In this document: positions 25,121 through 33,121 of the stretch, one piece after another
Position numbering within the stretch: the stretch's first letter is position 1
Layout: every line of letters starts with the position of its first letter
Assembly: GCA_910587755.1 (NCBI GenBank)
Contig: CAJUNZ010000011.1
Location: forward strand, 1 to 44,077
DNA length: 44,077 nucleotides
Source of the DNA: an uncultured Acetatifactor sp.
Lineage (GTDB): Bacteria; Bacillota; Clostridia; Lachnospirales; Lachnospiraceae
Direction: 5' to 3'
The notes under the pieces: generated by a model
Told to the model about the DNA's origin: nothing
Seen by the model: the letters and a program-made list of their open reading frames with translations, nothing else
Database searches by the model: none
Position numbers and translations under genes: made by a program

Positions 25121-26011
25121 ATGGAAATAGATAGATTTGCAGAAAGGCTCTGCGATGCATTAGAGAGAGACCTTGGTGACGGATACCATGTGGAGCGCAG
25201 GCAGGTCAGGAAGAACAACGGGGTGGTCCTGGAGGGACTGCTTGTGTTTTCACCGGATCAGAATCTGGCTCCCACCATCTATCTGGACAGTTTCTTGGAG
25301 GCTTACCGGTCAGGGATGACCTTTCAGGAAGTGGTGCGGAAGATGCTGGCGGCAATCGGGGAGAGCGCGGCCAGGGGAAACGTGGACATGGATTTTTTCC
25401 GGTTCTTCGACAAAGTCAGGGACAGGATCTGTTACCGTCTGATTGGCAGGAAGGGAAACGAGGGGATGCTGGAAGATGTGCCCCACATTGAGTTTCTTGA
25501 CCTGGCGCTGTGTTTCTTCTATGCCTACCATGACGAGGTTCTGGGGGAGGGAGCAGTTCTGGTGCATGAGTCCCACAGACAGATGTGGGGAACTGCCACG
25601 GCGGAGCTGCTGAAACTGGCGGAGCGCAATACACCGAAGCTCTTTCCCTGGAGTAAGCGTTCCATAGACAGTATGGTGACAGAAGCGGCCTGTAAGGATG
25701 GGGGACAGGGAGAGGATTCCCTGAATATGCCCATAAGCGTGCTCAGCAATGGCAAAGGGCTTTACGGGGCGGCATGCATGGTTTATCCGGGAGTTCTGGA
25801 GGCTTTGGGAGCGGAGGAAGGGCGTGGTTTTTACATTATACCCAGTTCTGTCCATGAGGTGCTCCTGCTGGGGGACACCGGCGGGGAGGAGCCCCGGATG
25901 CTCAGGCAGATCATAGAGGAGATAAACCATACACATCTGGCGCCCGAAGAGGTTCTTTCTGACAATCTGTACTACTATAATTTCGCTGAAAAAAGGATTA
26001 AAATTATTTAA
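25121..26011 (+). CDS. DUF5688 family protein
   Basis: 296 residues, resembling the lachnospiral family DUF5688 of unknown function. Soluble, no signal peptide or membrane segment. Conserved-looking parts are RKNNGVVLEGLLVF, NLAPTIYLDSFLEAYRSGMTF near the start, YRLIGRKGNEGMLEDVPHIEFLDLALCF in the middle and the C-terminal IPSSVHEVLLL, with NHTHLAPEEVLSDNLYYYN. Many genomes of this group carry several paralogues, often near mobile or variable genes. The start at 25121 has AGAGGAAAG immediately upstream and matches the family; the frame remains open 61 codons earlier but that part is leader-like and Cys/Arg-rich. Confidence 0.85.
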   Translation: MEIDRFAERLCDALERDLGDGYHVERRQVRKNNGVVLEGLLVFSPDQNLAPTIYLDSFLEAYRSGMTFQEVVRKMLAAIGESAARGNVDMDFFRFFDKVRDRICYRLIGRKGNEGMLEDVPHIEFLDLALCFFYAYHDEVLGEGAVLVHESHRQMWGTATAELLKLAERNTPKLFPWSKRSIDSMVTEAACKDGGQGEDSLNMPISVLSNGKGLYGAACMVYPGVLEALGAEEGRGFYIIPSSVHEVLLLGDTGGEEPRMLRQIIEEINHTHLAPEEVLSDNLYYYNFAEKRIKII

Positions 26012-26042
26012 GAAATTTCTAGAAAATTCCATATATTTTGGG

Positions 26043-26071
26043 TAGACATATCCGATGTTTTATGATATTAT
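26043..26071 (+). promoter_or_regulatory. Promoter of the tRNA-Arg gene
   Basis: TAGACA (26043-26048), 17 bp, TATTAT (26066-26071). Transcription would begin at about 26077, at the left arm of the inverted repeat that encloses the tRNA. Confidence 0.65.
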
Positions 26072-26083
26072 AAGTCAGGGTGA

Positions 26084-26100
26084 TGTAACAAATCCGTAAC
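26084..26100 (+). promoter_or_regulatory. Second candidate WalR-like box
   Basis: TGTAAC, 5 bp, CGTAAC, 12 bases downstream of the -10 box. It shares 17 of 18 bases with the site at 2330 (TGTAACAA, T or A, TCCGTAACA). It overlaps the left arm of the inverted repeat around the tRNA and lies about 170 bp before an SH3-domain gene. Confidence 0.4.
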
Positions 26101-26104
26101 ATTT

Positions 26105-26176
26105 GCATCCGTAGTCTAATGGATAGAACGAAGGCCTCCGACGCCTTTAATGCAGGTTCGATTCCTGTCGGATGCA
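26105..26176 (+). tRNA. tRNA-Arg (anticodon CCG)
   Basis: 72 bases without encoded CCA. The acceptor stem GCATCCG / CGGATGC is perfect, with discriminator A. The anticodon stem AAGGC / GCCTT holds the loop CTCCGAC, giving anticodon CCG for CGG codons. The T arm is GCAGG-TTCGATT-CCTGT. The D stem (GTCT with GAAC) has a C-A mismatch, which is a small oddity. Confidence 0.93.
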
Positions 26177-26272
26177 CTTTACATCACCCTGTCTTATTTT
26201 TTGCCGTTAATCTGTGAAACATGTCAACTTGGGGCCGTCCTGGCTTCCTGCATTTCAAAAGGAAGGTGTGAA

Positions 26273-27622
26273 ATGACAGATTTGCGTGAGTACATTGTAA
26301 AGCATGTTAAGGTTGTGATACCCATAGTTGTAATAGCCCTGGTGGCGGTGATGGTGCCTGTACTGATGGGGGCGGGAAATGCCAGGGAGGAGGACAAGGA
26401 GTCCGGGGCTGAACTGGAGACTTTGTCAGGGGTGGTTGGACTTACAGTGGAGCCTTTGACGGCGGCCAGGGAGGATGCACCTTTGACTCCCAATGAAAAT
26501 GGAACCATATACACCCTTGTGGCAACTTATTACAATGCCATGGGAACAGGGGATACGGAAACGCTGAAGACCGTATTTGACGAGGTCTCCGAGAACGATC
26601 TGCTGCGCTATGAGAAAACTTCCGGATACCTGGATCGGTATTCTGACATACAGATTTATACCAAGCCCGGGGTGGAGGAAGGGACTCTTCTGACATATGT
26701 CTATTATAAAGTGATTTTTCTGAATCATGAGCAGGAGGTTCCCGGATATCAGACTCTGTATGTCTGCGAGGACGGCCAGGGTGGTTACTATATTAAGAAT
26801 GAGAAGAACTTTACTACCGAGGAAGAAGAGTATATCAAGAAAGTAAACGCCCAGGATGATGTGGTGCAGTTTAACAACCGGGTCAATGAGGAGTATAACG
26901 AGCTGATGGTGGCTCATCCGGAGCTGCTGAAGTATCTGGGCGAACTGGGCAGACAGGTGAATGCGGCCATCGGTGTGGCGCTGGCAGAACAGAATTCCGA
27001 CGGCACAGAAGGGGGAGAGCAGAACCCTGCTGTTTCCCCGGAAGGGGGAGAAACCCCTGAGCAGCCTGCAGAGGGCCAGGATGTTGCCCCTGAACAGCCT
27101 GCAGAGGGTCAGGAGGGTACTTCTGAGCAGCCCACAGAGGGTCAGGAGGGTACTCCTGAACAGCCCGCAGAAGGCCAGGATGTCGCCCCTGAGCAGCCTG
27201 CAGAAGGTCAGGATGTCCAGCCTGCGCCTGCCTTTGCAACTGCCACCACCACGGTGAATGTGCGGAGCTCTGACAGCGAGCAGGCGGATAAACTTGGCAA
27301 GGTGGAGAAGGGAACCAGACTGCAGGTACAGGAAGTAGGCGCCAATGGGTGGACGAAGGTCTTTTTTGAGGGCAGGGACGGCTATATCAAATCCGACTAT
27401 CTGAAGGCGGAGGAGAGCGTGGACAGCCTGGCGGTGATTGGCACGGTGACGGCAATTCAGAACATTAACATTCGTGCTGCGGCTGCCGAGGATGCGGAGC
27501 GTCTGGGTCTTCTGGCAGGGGGAGAATCCCTTGACCTTCTGGCCATTGAGGGTGACTGGTGCAAGGTTAAGTACAACGGTCAGGCCGCATATGTGAAAGC
27601 GGATTATGTCACACAGCAGTGA
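26273..27622 (+). CDS. Membrane-anchored protein with EQPAEGQ repeats and two SH3b domains
   Basis: 449 residues. A single membrane helix near the N-terminus (VVIPIVVIALVAVMVPVLM, about residues 15-33) anchors the rest outside. An alpha/beta domain follows (about 80-235; YYNAMGTGDTETLKTVFDEV resembles SnoaL/NTF2-like starts, uncertain). Residues 263-317 are five tandem 11-residue repeats of the type EQPAEGQDVAP, a flexible Pro/Glu spacer. Two C-terminal SH3b domains end the protein, with TVNVRSSDSEQADKLG and NINIRAAAAEDAERLG cores; they probably bind the cell wall. There is no peptidase domain. GGAAGG precedes the ATG at 26273; the frame is open upstream through the tRNA but that is not coding. 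It is terminated by a strong hairpin. Confidence 0.85.
   Translation: MTDLREYIVKHVKVVIPIVVIALVAVMVPVLMGAGNAREEDKESGAELETLSGVVGLTVEPLTAAREDAPLTPNENGTIYTLVATYYNAMGTGDTETLKTVFDEVSENDLLRYEKTSGYLDRYSDIQIYTKPGVEEGTLLTYVYYKVIFLNHEQEVPGYQTLYVCEDGQGGYYIKNEKNFTTEEEEYIKKVNAQDDVVQFNNRVNEEYNELMVAHPELLKYLGELGRQVNAAIGVALAEQNSDGTEGGEQNPAVSPEGGETPEQPAEGQDVAPEQPAEGQEGTSEQPTEGQEGTPEQPAEGQDVAPEQPAEGQDVQPAPAFATATTTVNVRSSDSEQADKLGKVEKGTRLQVQEVGANGWTKVFFEGRDGYIKSDYLKAEESVDSLAVIGTVTAIQNINIRAAAAEDAERLGLLAGGESLDLLAIEGDWCKVKYNGQAAYVKADYVTQQ
27059..27223 (+). repeat. Five 33-bp in-frame repeats (EQPAEGQ units)
   Basis: Units begin at 27059, 27092, 27125, 27158 and 27191, each encoding EQP(A/T)EGQ(D/E)(V/G)xx. The 33-bp period preserves the frame, so copy number could vary between strains without breaking the protein. 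Confidence 0.9.
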
Positions 27623-27643
27623 ATAAAATTATAGCGGTTAGGG

Positions 27644-27687
27644 AAGCCTTATACAGAAAATGTGCATTTTCTGTATAAGGCTTTTTT
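27644..27687 (+). terminator. Strong intrinsic terminator after the SH3 protein gene
   Basis: AAGCCTTATACAGAAAATG (27644-27662) and its exact complement 27665-27683, with six T at the end of and after the right arm. The tip of the hairpin is self-complementary, so the effective loop is TGTGCA. Confidence 0.95.
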
Positions 27688-27804
27688 GTGCGCGGCGCCA
27701 TGGTGGACAGCGGCTGGGTATGGCAGAACCCGGGGACGGCCGGGAGGAGGCGCACAGAGGCGGCCAGAACAGGGGATAAAACAGGAACACAAATGGGAGG
27801 GCAT

Positions 27805-28236
27805 ATGAAGTTACAGGAGGCCAATGTATACAGGGAGATTCAGAAGAATACGCAGACGGCCATGAAGGCCATGGATACCATTGCCGGAAAGGTGTACGAC
27901 GATGATCTGGCGCTGCAGATTTCCAGACAGTCCATTATGTATGCGGAACTGCACAATGAAGCTTCCAGGCGTCTGATGGATGCCAGAGCGGAGAACTATC
28001 AGGGAAGCGCGCTGTCAGATGCGCTGTTAAAGACAGGAATTCATTATAATACCATCTTAAACACCAGCACGGGGCATCTGGCGGAGATGCTGATCAGGGG
28101 AAGCAACAACGGAATCCTGGAGATGGAGAAAGCCATCAGACACAATGAGAGGGCAGGGGACAGACCCATGGCTCTGGCAAAGCAGCTGATTGATTTTGAG
28201 GAGAAAAATATACAAAGTCTGAAGAAATATCTCTAA
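27805..28236 (+). CDS. Uncharacterised helical protein
   Basis: 143 residues, almost entirely helical, without signal peptide or membrane segment. I do not recognise a named family. It begins MKLQEANVYREIQKNTQTAMKAM and contains HNEASRRLMDARAE, HYNTILNTSTGHLAEMLI and a C-terminal LIDFEEKNIQSLKKYL; the spacing of His/Glu residues is reminiscent of four-helix bundles such as the ferritin-like or DUF305 folds, but no metal site can be asserted. The start at 27805 has GGGAGG 4 bp upstream; ATG 27793 is an alternative four residues longer. The frame is open further back to 27688, inside the region after the terminator, and that part is not convincing protein. Confidence 0.72.
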   Translation: MKLQEANVYREIQKNTQTAMKAMDTIAGKVYDDDLALQISRQSIMYAELHNEASRRLMDARAENYQGSALSDALLKTGIHYNTILNTSTGHLAEMLIRGSNNGILEMEKAIRHNERAGDRPMALAKQLIDFEEKNIQSLKKYL

Positions 28237-28299
28237 ATCTTGTGCAGATTGTCAAAAAAACCCAGGAAAGCGTTTTTTAGTTTAGTGAATTAAAGTGGA

Positions 28300-28328
28300 T
28301 TGCAAAACGGCATGGTATGGGGTATAAT
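28300..28328 (+). promoter_or_regulatory. Promoter of gdhA
   Basis: TTGCAA (28300-28305), 17 bp, TATAAT (28323-28328). The predicted start near 28335 leaves a leader of about 195 bases. Confidence 0.85.
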
Positions 28329-28335
28329 GATTCAA

Positions 28336-28531
28336 GGTATGAAGCCTGAAAAAGGCCGGGACGTAATACTCATCCTATGCCTTTCTTTGTGCGTATGCCT
28401 GCTGTCGGAAAAGACAGCCCCCCTTTGGCAGGTGGGGCCTGTGGCGCAGGACTGCTTTTGAAACAGGGTTTCTGCGGGGGCGAAGGATCCGGCGGCTGTA
28501 TGTACTTATTTCAGAAAAGGAGGGCAAGATA
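28336..28531 (+). promoter_or_regulatory. Long structured 5' leader of gdhA
   Basis: No gene. It contains a nested hairpin at 28396-28430: TGCC/GGCA outside, GCTGTC/GACAGC inside around GGAAAA. A further CCTG/CAGG pairing follows near 28438-28455. I could not match it to a known riboswitch class, and no run of T follows the hairpin, so termination control is not evident. Confidence 0.4.
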
Positions 28532-29875
28532 ATGTCGTATGTAGACGAGGTATTTGACCTGGTAGTGGAGAAGAATCCTGCACAGCCGGAGTTCCATCAG
28601 GCCGTGAAGGAGGTTCTGGAGTCGCTGCGGGTGGTGATTGAGGCAAATGAGGAGAAGTTTCGCAGGGATGCCCTGCTTGAGCGGCTTGTGACACCGGAGA
28701 GGCAGCTTCTCTTCCGCGTGCCCTGGGTGGATGACAAAGGGCAGGTACAGGTGAACAACGGTTTCCGCGTGCAGTTTAACTCCGCCATCGGGCCTTACAA
28801 GGGGGGCTTAAGGCTTCACCCCAGCGTAAATCTTGGAATCATTAAATTCCTGGGCTTTGAACAGATTTTTAAGAATTCCCTCACGGGCCTGCCCATCGGC
28901 GGCGGCAAGGGCGGTTCCGACTTTGACCCCAAGGGCAAGTCTGACAGGGAAGTGATGGCATTCTGCCAGAGCTTTATCACGGAGCTGTATAAATATATCG
29001 GTGCGGACACGGACGTGCCTGCGGGAGATATCGGAACCGGCGCCAGAGAGATCGGATATATGTACGGGCAGTACAAGAGGCTCACAGGGCTTTATGAAGG
29101 GGTTCTCACGGGCAAGGGCCTTTCCTATGGGGGTTCCCTGGCCAGGACGGAGGCCACAGGATACGGTCTGCTGTACCTGACGGAGGAGATGCTCAAGTGC
29201 AACGGCAAGGACATCAAGGGAAAGACCATTGTTGTCTCCGGCGCGGGCAATGTGGCCATATACGCCATCCAGAAGGCCTGGCAGCTGGGCGGAAAGCCTG
29301 TCACCTGCTCCGATTCCACCGGATGGATCTATGACGCGGAGGGGATTGATGTGGCGCTTCTGAAGGAAGTGAAGGAAGTGAAAAGGGCCAGGCTCACAGA
29401 GTACGCTGCTGCAAGGTCCAGCGCCCAGTACCATGAATGTGCTCCGGGAAGCAATGTCTGGACGGTGAAGTGCGATGTGGCTCTGCCCTGTGCAACCCAG
29501 AACGAGCTGAACCTGGAAGACGCAAAGAATCTGGTTGCAGGGGGCTGCTTTGCCGTGGCGGAGGGGGCCAATATGCCCACCACCATGGAGGCCACAGAGT
29601 ACCTGCAGAAGAACGGCGTTCTGTTCTGCCCCGGAAAGGCATCCAACGCAGGCGGTGTGGCCACCTCCGCACTGGAGATGAGCCAGAACAGCGAACGCCT
29701 CAGCTGGACCTTTGAGGAAGTGGATGCCAAGCTTCAGAGCATCATGGTCAACATTTTCCACAGCCTGGATGCTGCGGCCAAAAAGTACGGCATGGAGGGC
29801 AACTATGTGGCGGGAGCCAATATTGCAGGGTTCCTGAAGGTGGCGGAAGCCATGACAGCCCAGGGAGTGGTGTAA
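28532..29875 (+). CDS. gdhA: NADP-dependent glutamate dehydrogenase
   Basis: 447 residues, the standard hexameric GDH I length. It interconverts 2-oxoglutarate plus ammonium and glutamate. Visible signatures: GYKGG-like substrate block GPYKGGLRLHPSVN, catalytic-lysine loop PIGGGKGGSDFDPKGKSD, GADTDVPAGDIGTGAREIGYM with the catalytic Asp, the Rossmann fingerprint VVSGAGNVA, and the C-terminal GGVATSALEMSQNSERLSW. The nucleotide fingerprint SGAGNVA with the following Ser in CSDSTG favours NADP over NAD. GGAGGG lies 7 bp upstream of the start. It has its own promoter, long leader and terminator, so it is a single-gene unit; in gut Clostridia it is often a highly expressed gene. Confidence 0.97.
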   Translation: MSYVDEVFDLVVEKNPAQPEFHQAVKEVLESLRVVIEANEEKFRRDALLERLVTPERQLLFRVPWVDDKGQVQVNNGFRVQFNSAIGPYKGGLRLHPSVNLGIIKFLGFEQIFKNSLTGLPIGGGKGGSDFDPKGKSDREVMAFCQSFITELYKYIGADTDVPAGDIGTGAREIGYMYGQYKRLTGLYEGVLTGKGLSYGGSLARTEATGYGLLYLTEEMLKCNGKDIKGKTIVVSGAGNVAIYAIQKAWQLGGKPVTCSDSTGWIYDAEGIDVALLKEVKEVKRARLTEYAAARSSAQYHECAPGSNVWTVKCDVALPCATQNELNLEDAKNLVAGGCFAVAEGANMPTTMEATEYLQKNGVLFCPGKASNAGGVATSALEMSQNSERLSWTFEEVDAKLQSIMVNIFHSLDAAAKKYGMEGNYVAGANIAGFLKVAEAMTAQGVV

Positions 29876-29920
29876 AAAAGCATCCCAATGGAGGAAGTCT
29901 TCTCCATTGGGATGCTTTTT
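29876..29920. terminator. Bidirectional terminator between gdhA and the chemoreceptor gene
   Basis: AAAAGCATCCCAATGGAG pairs perfectly with CTCCATTGGGATGCTTTT. The A-run on the left and T-run on the right make it work in both directions, serving gdhA (plus) and the convergent chemoreceptor gene (minus). Confidence 0.93.
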
Positions 29921-29936
29921 CTATACATGTATGTTC

Positions 29937-31286
29937 TCAGGCGTCTACCATCCGTATCATGGTCTCCATATCGGAGATCAGGCCCTTGGAATAGTTTTCC
30001 GCTTCATGGTAGATCTGCTGCGCTTCACTGAAATTGCCGCGGCGGATGGCATTTATGGCAGAAGCACCGTATTTGTGAAGATTTTCATGCTTTGCCCGCA
30101 GGCCGTTCCAGATGGGCAGTACACTGGGAATGTCCGGTGTAATGGCGTTGTAAAAATGGCCGAAACCACATTTTGTGGAATCCAGCTGCAGGGGCATGAC
30201 CGTCTGGGCCGCCACCATTCTCTGCAGGTTTTCCAGCCAGCCGTGGTGGGAGGAGATGGCGCTCCTTATATACTGGGCAAATTCGCTGCTCTCCAGGTGG
30301 TAGAAGGGATCGTGGGTCATGGAGCCCATCTGCCTTACCGTCTCATCCAGTCTCCGCTCTATCTCGGCCACGGGCTTGGAGGCCTGCTGCAAGTCTTCTC
30401 CCACTTCACACATAAATTCGGTGCTTTCCTTCAGCTGCTGCTGCATCTGGGCCATGGTGGCGGTGATCTCCTGGCTGACGGCGGCGATGGAGCTGACGGC
30501 TTCATTGATCCTTGACACAGCCTGCTGACTCTCATTGTTCAGCTGCCACACATGCTTGATTTTTTCCGTCATGGAGGCCAGGGAGTTGATTGTGTTAGTG
30601 GAGCTCTGGACACTTTTCTGGGAGGCTTCCTTCATATTTCTGACGAAGGTGTCCATGTCGGCTGTCATTTTCTGCGTCTCCTCAGACAGTTCCCGGATCT
30701 CGTTCGCCACCACGGAGAAGCCTTTTCCGGCTTCTCCGGCTCTGGCGGCTTCCACGGAGGCGTTCAGGGCCAGAAGGTTGGTCTGCAGGGAGATGGAGTT
30801 GATGCCCGATATGACATCGCTCAGGTGTCCGATGATCGCCACCAGCTTATCCATGTCCTGCTGCATTTCCCGGGAAATGCTGATGGTGTGTCCTGAGAGT
30901 TCCTTGATGGCTGTCAGCTCGGACTGGCCGCTTTCTATTTTCTGATAGACATCCTGGGTTTCACCGGAGATGCCGATTATGTTGTTGGTCAATTCTTCGT
31001 GCTGTCCGCCTGATGCGTTCTGGGCATTTCCGAAGATAGCCTCTGCAGCCTTGCTTACCTTCTGTGAGATACCCATGATTTTACTTGTCTGGTGCTGCAT
31101 GGTCAGATCCAGAGAGCTGATCTGCATGACGGCGTTGATATTCTTATCAAAAAGTTCTGCGAATTCCCGCCGGCCATTTGTCAGCCTTTGGTAAATACTT
31201 TCCAGTTCTGGCTCCTTGGAGTAGTCTGCCTGTCTTAATTCTGATACGGCCCGCATAAGTTCGGCTTTATTTTTCTTCATAGCCAT
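29937..31286 (-). CDS. Soluble methyl-accepting chemotaxis protein with C-terminal CZB zinc-binding domain
   Basis: 449 residues. No membrane helix or periplasmic sensor domain is present, so the receptor is cytoplasmic. A helical N-terminal segment leads into the MCP signalling hairpin, whose tip INSISLQTNLLALNASVEAA and RAGEAGKGFSVVANEIRELSE contacts CheA and CheW. The C-terminal region matches the chemoreceptor zinc-binding (CZB) domain: His in SSHHGWLENLQ, Cys in DSTKCGFGHFY and two His in AKHENLHKYG, the 3-His/1-Cys set. CZB domains sense zinc or redox/hypochlorous stress in characterised cases. The start at 31286 has AGAGGA 7 bp upstream; an earlier frame extension is not receptor-like. 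No other chemotaxis gene lies in the window. Confidence 0.92.
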   Translation of the reverse strand: MAMKKNKAELMRAVSELRQADYSKEPELESIYQRLTNGRREFAELFDKNINAVMQISSLDLTMQHQTSKIMGISQKVSKAAEAIFGNAQNASGGQHEELTNNIIGISGETQDVYQKIESGQSELTAIKELSGHTISISREMQQDMDKLVAIIGHLSDVISGINSISLQTNLLALNASVEAARAGEAGKGFSVVANEIRELSEETQKMTADMDTFVRNMKEASQKSVQSSTNTINSLASMTEKIKHVWQLNNESQQAVSRINEAVSSIAAVSQEITATMAQMQQQLKESTEFMCEVGEDLQQASKPVAEIERRLDETVRQMGSMTHDPFYHLESSEFAQYIRSAISSHHGWLENLQRMVAAQTVMPLQLDSTKCGFGHFYNAITPDIPSVLPIWNGLRAKHENLHKYGASAINAIRRGNFSEAQQIYHEAENYSKGLISDMETMIRMVDA

Positions 31287-31326
31287 ACGCTTATCCTCTT
31301 TCTTTAAGAAATTATTGTTCATAATT

Positions 31327-31354
31327 ATCATACGGATTTTTTTATTTTTTGCAA
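31327..31354 (-). promoter_or_regulatory. Promoter of the chemoreceptor gene
   Basis: On the minus strand TTGCAA (31354-31349), 16 bp, TATGAT (31332-31327). It looks like a sigma-A site; no sigma-28 flagellar consensus is visible, unusual for a chemotaxis gene. Confidence 0.6.
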
Positions 31355-31402
31355 GCATTTTTTGTGTTAAAACATAGAAAATTTTTCTCACAGAGGGAAA
31401 GC

Positions 31403-31431
31403 TTGTTTTCCTGGCCTGATCCATGTATAAT
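31403..31431 (+). promoter_or_regulatory. Upstream promoter of the rnhA operon
   Basis: TTGTTT (31403-31408), 17 bp, TATAAT (31426-31431). Confidence 0.55.
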
Positions 31432-31440
31432 AAAAAGCAC

Positions 31441-31468
31441 TTGAAAAAACCTGGAAGGGTGTTATAAT
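31441..31468 (+). promoter_or_regulatory. Downstream promoter of the rnhA operon
   Basis: TTGAAA (31441-31446), 16 bp, TATAAT (31463-31468), in tandem with the promoter 37 bp upstream. Confidence 0.65.
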
Positions 31469-31531
31469 ATAAAAGAACAGATGTTCTATAGGCGGCAGGC
31501 GTGACCCAAGATATGAGGCAGGAGATCGGGG

Positions 31532-32302
31532 ATGGCAGCAAAAAAATATTATGCGGTGAAAAAAGGGAAGAAAACGGGAATATTTGGCAGCTGGGAGGAG
31601 TGCAGAGCCAGCGTGGAAGGGTTTTCCGGGGCGGAGTACAAAGGTTTTGCGGATCTGGGGGAGGCCCAGGGATACTTGGGGACATTGTCAGTCTTGAGAA
31701 AGGGTATGGCAGACTCTATGGAGGCAGGGGAAGAGACAGAAGAGATTTCGGCCGGGGACTCTCTCAAAAGGGGCAGGAAGGGCGGAACCGGGAGTCAGAC
31801 AGTTTCTGCGGAGGACGATTCCCGGCCTCAGGAGTGTCCGGAGCCGGGGACGCTGCTTGTGTATGTGGACGGCAGCTATGACAATTCGCTGAAAAAATAT
31901 GCCTTTGGCTGTGTGTTTCTGCTGCCGGACGGCAGAATTTTTACGGAGTACGGCAATGGGGACAAGGAACAGTCCCTGCGGCACAGGAATGTGACGGGGG
32001 AAATGCTGGGGGCCATGTATGCGGTGAAAACCGCAATGTTAAATGGCTATACCAAAGTGGAAATTCGATATGACTATGAGGGAATAGAGAAGTGGGTTAC
32101 GGGAGCATGGCGTTCCAAGACGGAACTTACAGGCTTATATGCCTCTTCCATGCGGGAGTGGGGAAAGCGCATTATGATATCCTTTACCAAAGTGGCCGCC
32201 CACTCCAACGTATACTACAATGAACTTGCAGACAAGATGGCTAAAACCGGTCTCAGGGAGGGAAATGGGATTCCCAAAGTTCATATGCTGGAAGAGGAGT
32301 AA
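31532..32302 (+). CDS. rnhA: Ribonuclease H family protein with N-terminal viroplasmin-like domain
   Basis: 256 residues. The first about 50 residues (AAKKYYAVKKGKKTGIFGSWEEC to YKGFADLGEAQGYL) form the viroplasmin/RNase HI N-terminal hybrid-binding domain. After a low-complexity linker comes an RNase H domain (about 107-245): first acidic residue in YVDGSYD, Glu in NVTGEMLGAMYAV, Asp in IRYDYEGIEKW and the last His and Asp in AAHSNVYYNELADKMA. The enzyme cleaves RNA in RNA-DNA hybrids in the cytoplasm. AGGAG lies 8 bp before the ATG. It heads a gene string with a pseudouridine synthase, ligA and metA, with gaps of 46, 53 and -11 bp. Confidence 0.92.
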   Translation: MAAKKYYAVKKGKKTGIFGSWEECRASVEGFSGAEYKGFADLGEAQGYLGTLSVLRKGMADSMEAGEETEEISAGDSLKRGRKGGTGSQTVSAEDDSRPQECPEPGTLLVYVDGSYDNSLKKYAFGCVFLLPDGRIFTEYGNGDKEQSLRHRNVTGEMLGAMYAVKTAMLNGYTKVEIRYDYEGIEKWVTGAWRSKTELTGLYASSMREWGKRIMISFTKVAAHSNVYYNELADKMAKTGLREGNGIPKVHMLEEE

Positions 32303-32348
32303 ATATCCCGGTGGTAAGAAACTGTGAGGGCAGGGAGGAGTATATACC

Positions 32349-33068
32349 ATGGAACGGATGAGGCTGAATAAATATCTGGCCCACTGCGGAGTCTGCTCCA
32401 GGAGGGAGGCGGACAGGCTCATTGAAGAGGGCAGGGTGGAGGTCAACGGGACAACTGCCCAGATGGGCTGCGCGGTAAGCGGATCCGATGTGGTCAGCCT
32501 GGAGGGCAGAAGGATTCAGGCGGGGGACAGAAAGGTGGTTCTGGCGTTTTACAAGCCTGTGGGAGTGACCTGTACGGAGAGGGATTCCCATGCGGAGAAG
32601 ACCATTTTTGACCTGCTGAAGTATCCCTCCAGGGTGACTTATGCGGGGAGACTGGACAAAGATTCGGAAGGGCTGCTGCTTCTGGGAAATGACGGGGATC
32701 TGATCCAGGCCATGATGAAGGGATCCGGCAGCCATGAAAAAGAGTATGTGGTTAAGATAAACAGAGAAGTGACGGAAGAGTTTCTGGAGAAAATGCGCCG
32801 GGGGGTCTACCTGGAGGAACTGGGCGTGACCACGAAAAAGTGCAGGGCGGAGCGGACGGGAATGTTTACCTTCCGGCTGGTGCTGACCCAGGGGTTAAAC
32901 CGCCAGATCAAGAGGATGTGCCTGGCCTGCGGCTGCCGGGTGCGGGAGCTGAAGCGTGTCAGGGTGATGCACATAGAACTGGGAGATCTAAGGCCGGGAG
33001 AGTACCGGGAACTGGACAGGGAGGATGTGCGGCGTCTTTACAGGGAGTGCGGAATTCCCACAAAATAG
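32349..33068 (+). CDS. rRNA pseudouridine synthase (RluB/RluF group)
   Basis: 239 residues. An N-terminal S4 RNA-binding domain (MRLNKYLAHCGVCSRREADRLI, residues 4-60) precedes the catalytic domain. VAFYKPVGV-like FYKPVGVTCT and the active-site GRLDKDSEGLLLL (catalytic Asp) mark the RsuA/RluB/RluF family, and LTQGLNRQIKRMC with VRVMHIELGDL is close to RluF and RluB. These modify single uridines in 23S rRNA; the exact site cannot be told by eye, so no symbol is given. The gene sits between rnhA and ligA in what looks like one operon. Confidence 0.92.
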   Translation: MERMRLNKYLAHCGVCSRREADRLIEEGRVEVNGTTAQMGCAVSGSDVVSLEGRRIQAGDRKVVLAFYKPVGVTCTERDSHAEKTIFDLLKYPSRVTYAGRLDKDSEGLLLLGNDGDLIQAMMKGSGSHEKEYVVKINREVTEEFLEKMRRGVYLEELGVTTKKCRAERTGMFTFRLVLTQGLNRQIKRMCLACGCRVRELKRVRVMHIELGDLRPGEYRELDREDVRRLYRECGIPTK

Positions 33069-33121
33069 CTGAAAGAAAAGTCGTCTTGGGAAAATTTGAG
33101 AAGTGAGGACGGAGTGGTATA

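Larger units (their letters stand above)
26076..26202 (+). repeat. 13-bp perfect inverted repeat enclosing tRNA-Arg, with trailing T-run
   Basis: CAGGGTGATGTAA (26076-26088) is exactly complementary to TTACATCACCCTG (26179-26191), which is followed by TCTTATTTTTT (26192-26202). The left arm begins at the predicted transcript start. The closed helix plus T-run could terminate the tRNA transcript and protect or present the tRNA ends for processing. Confidence 0.75.
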
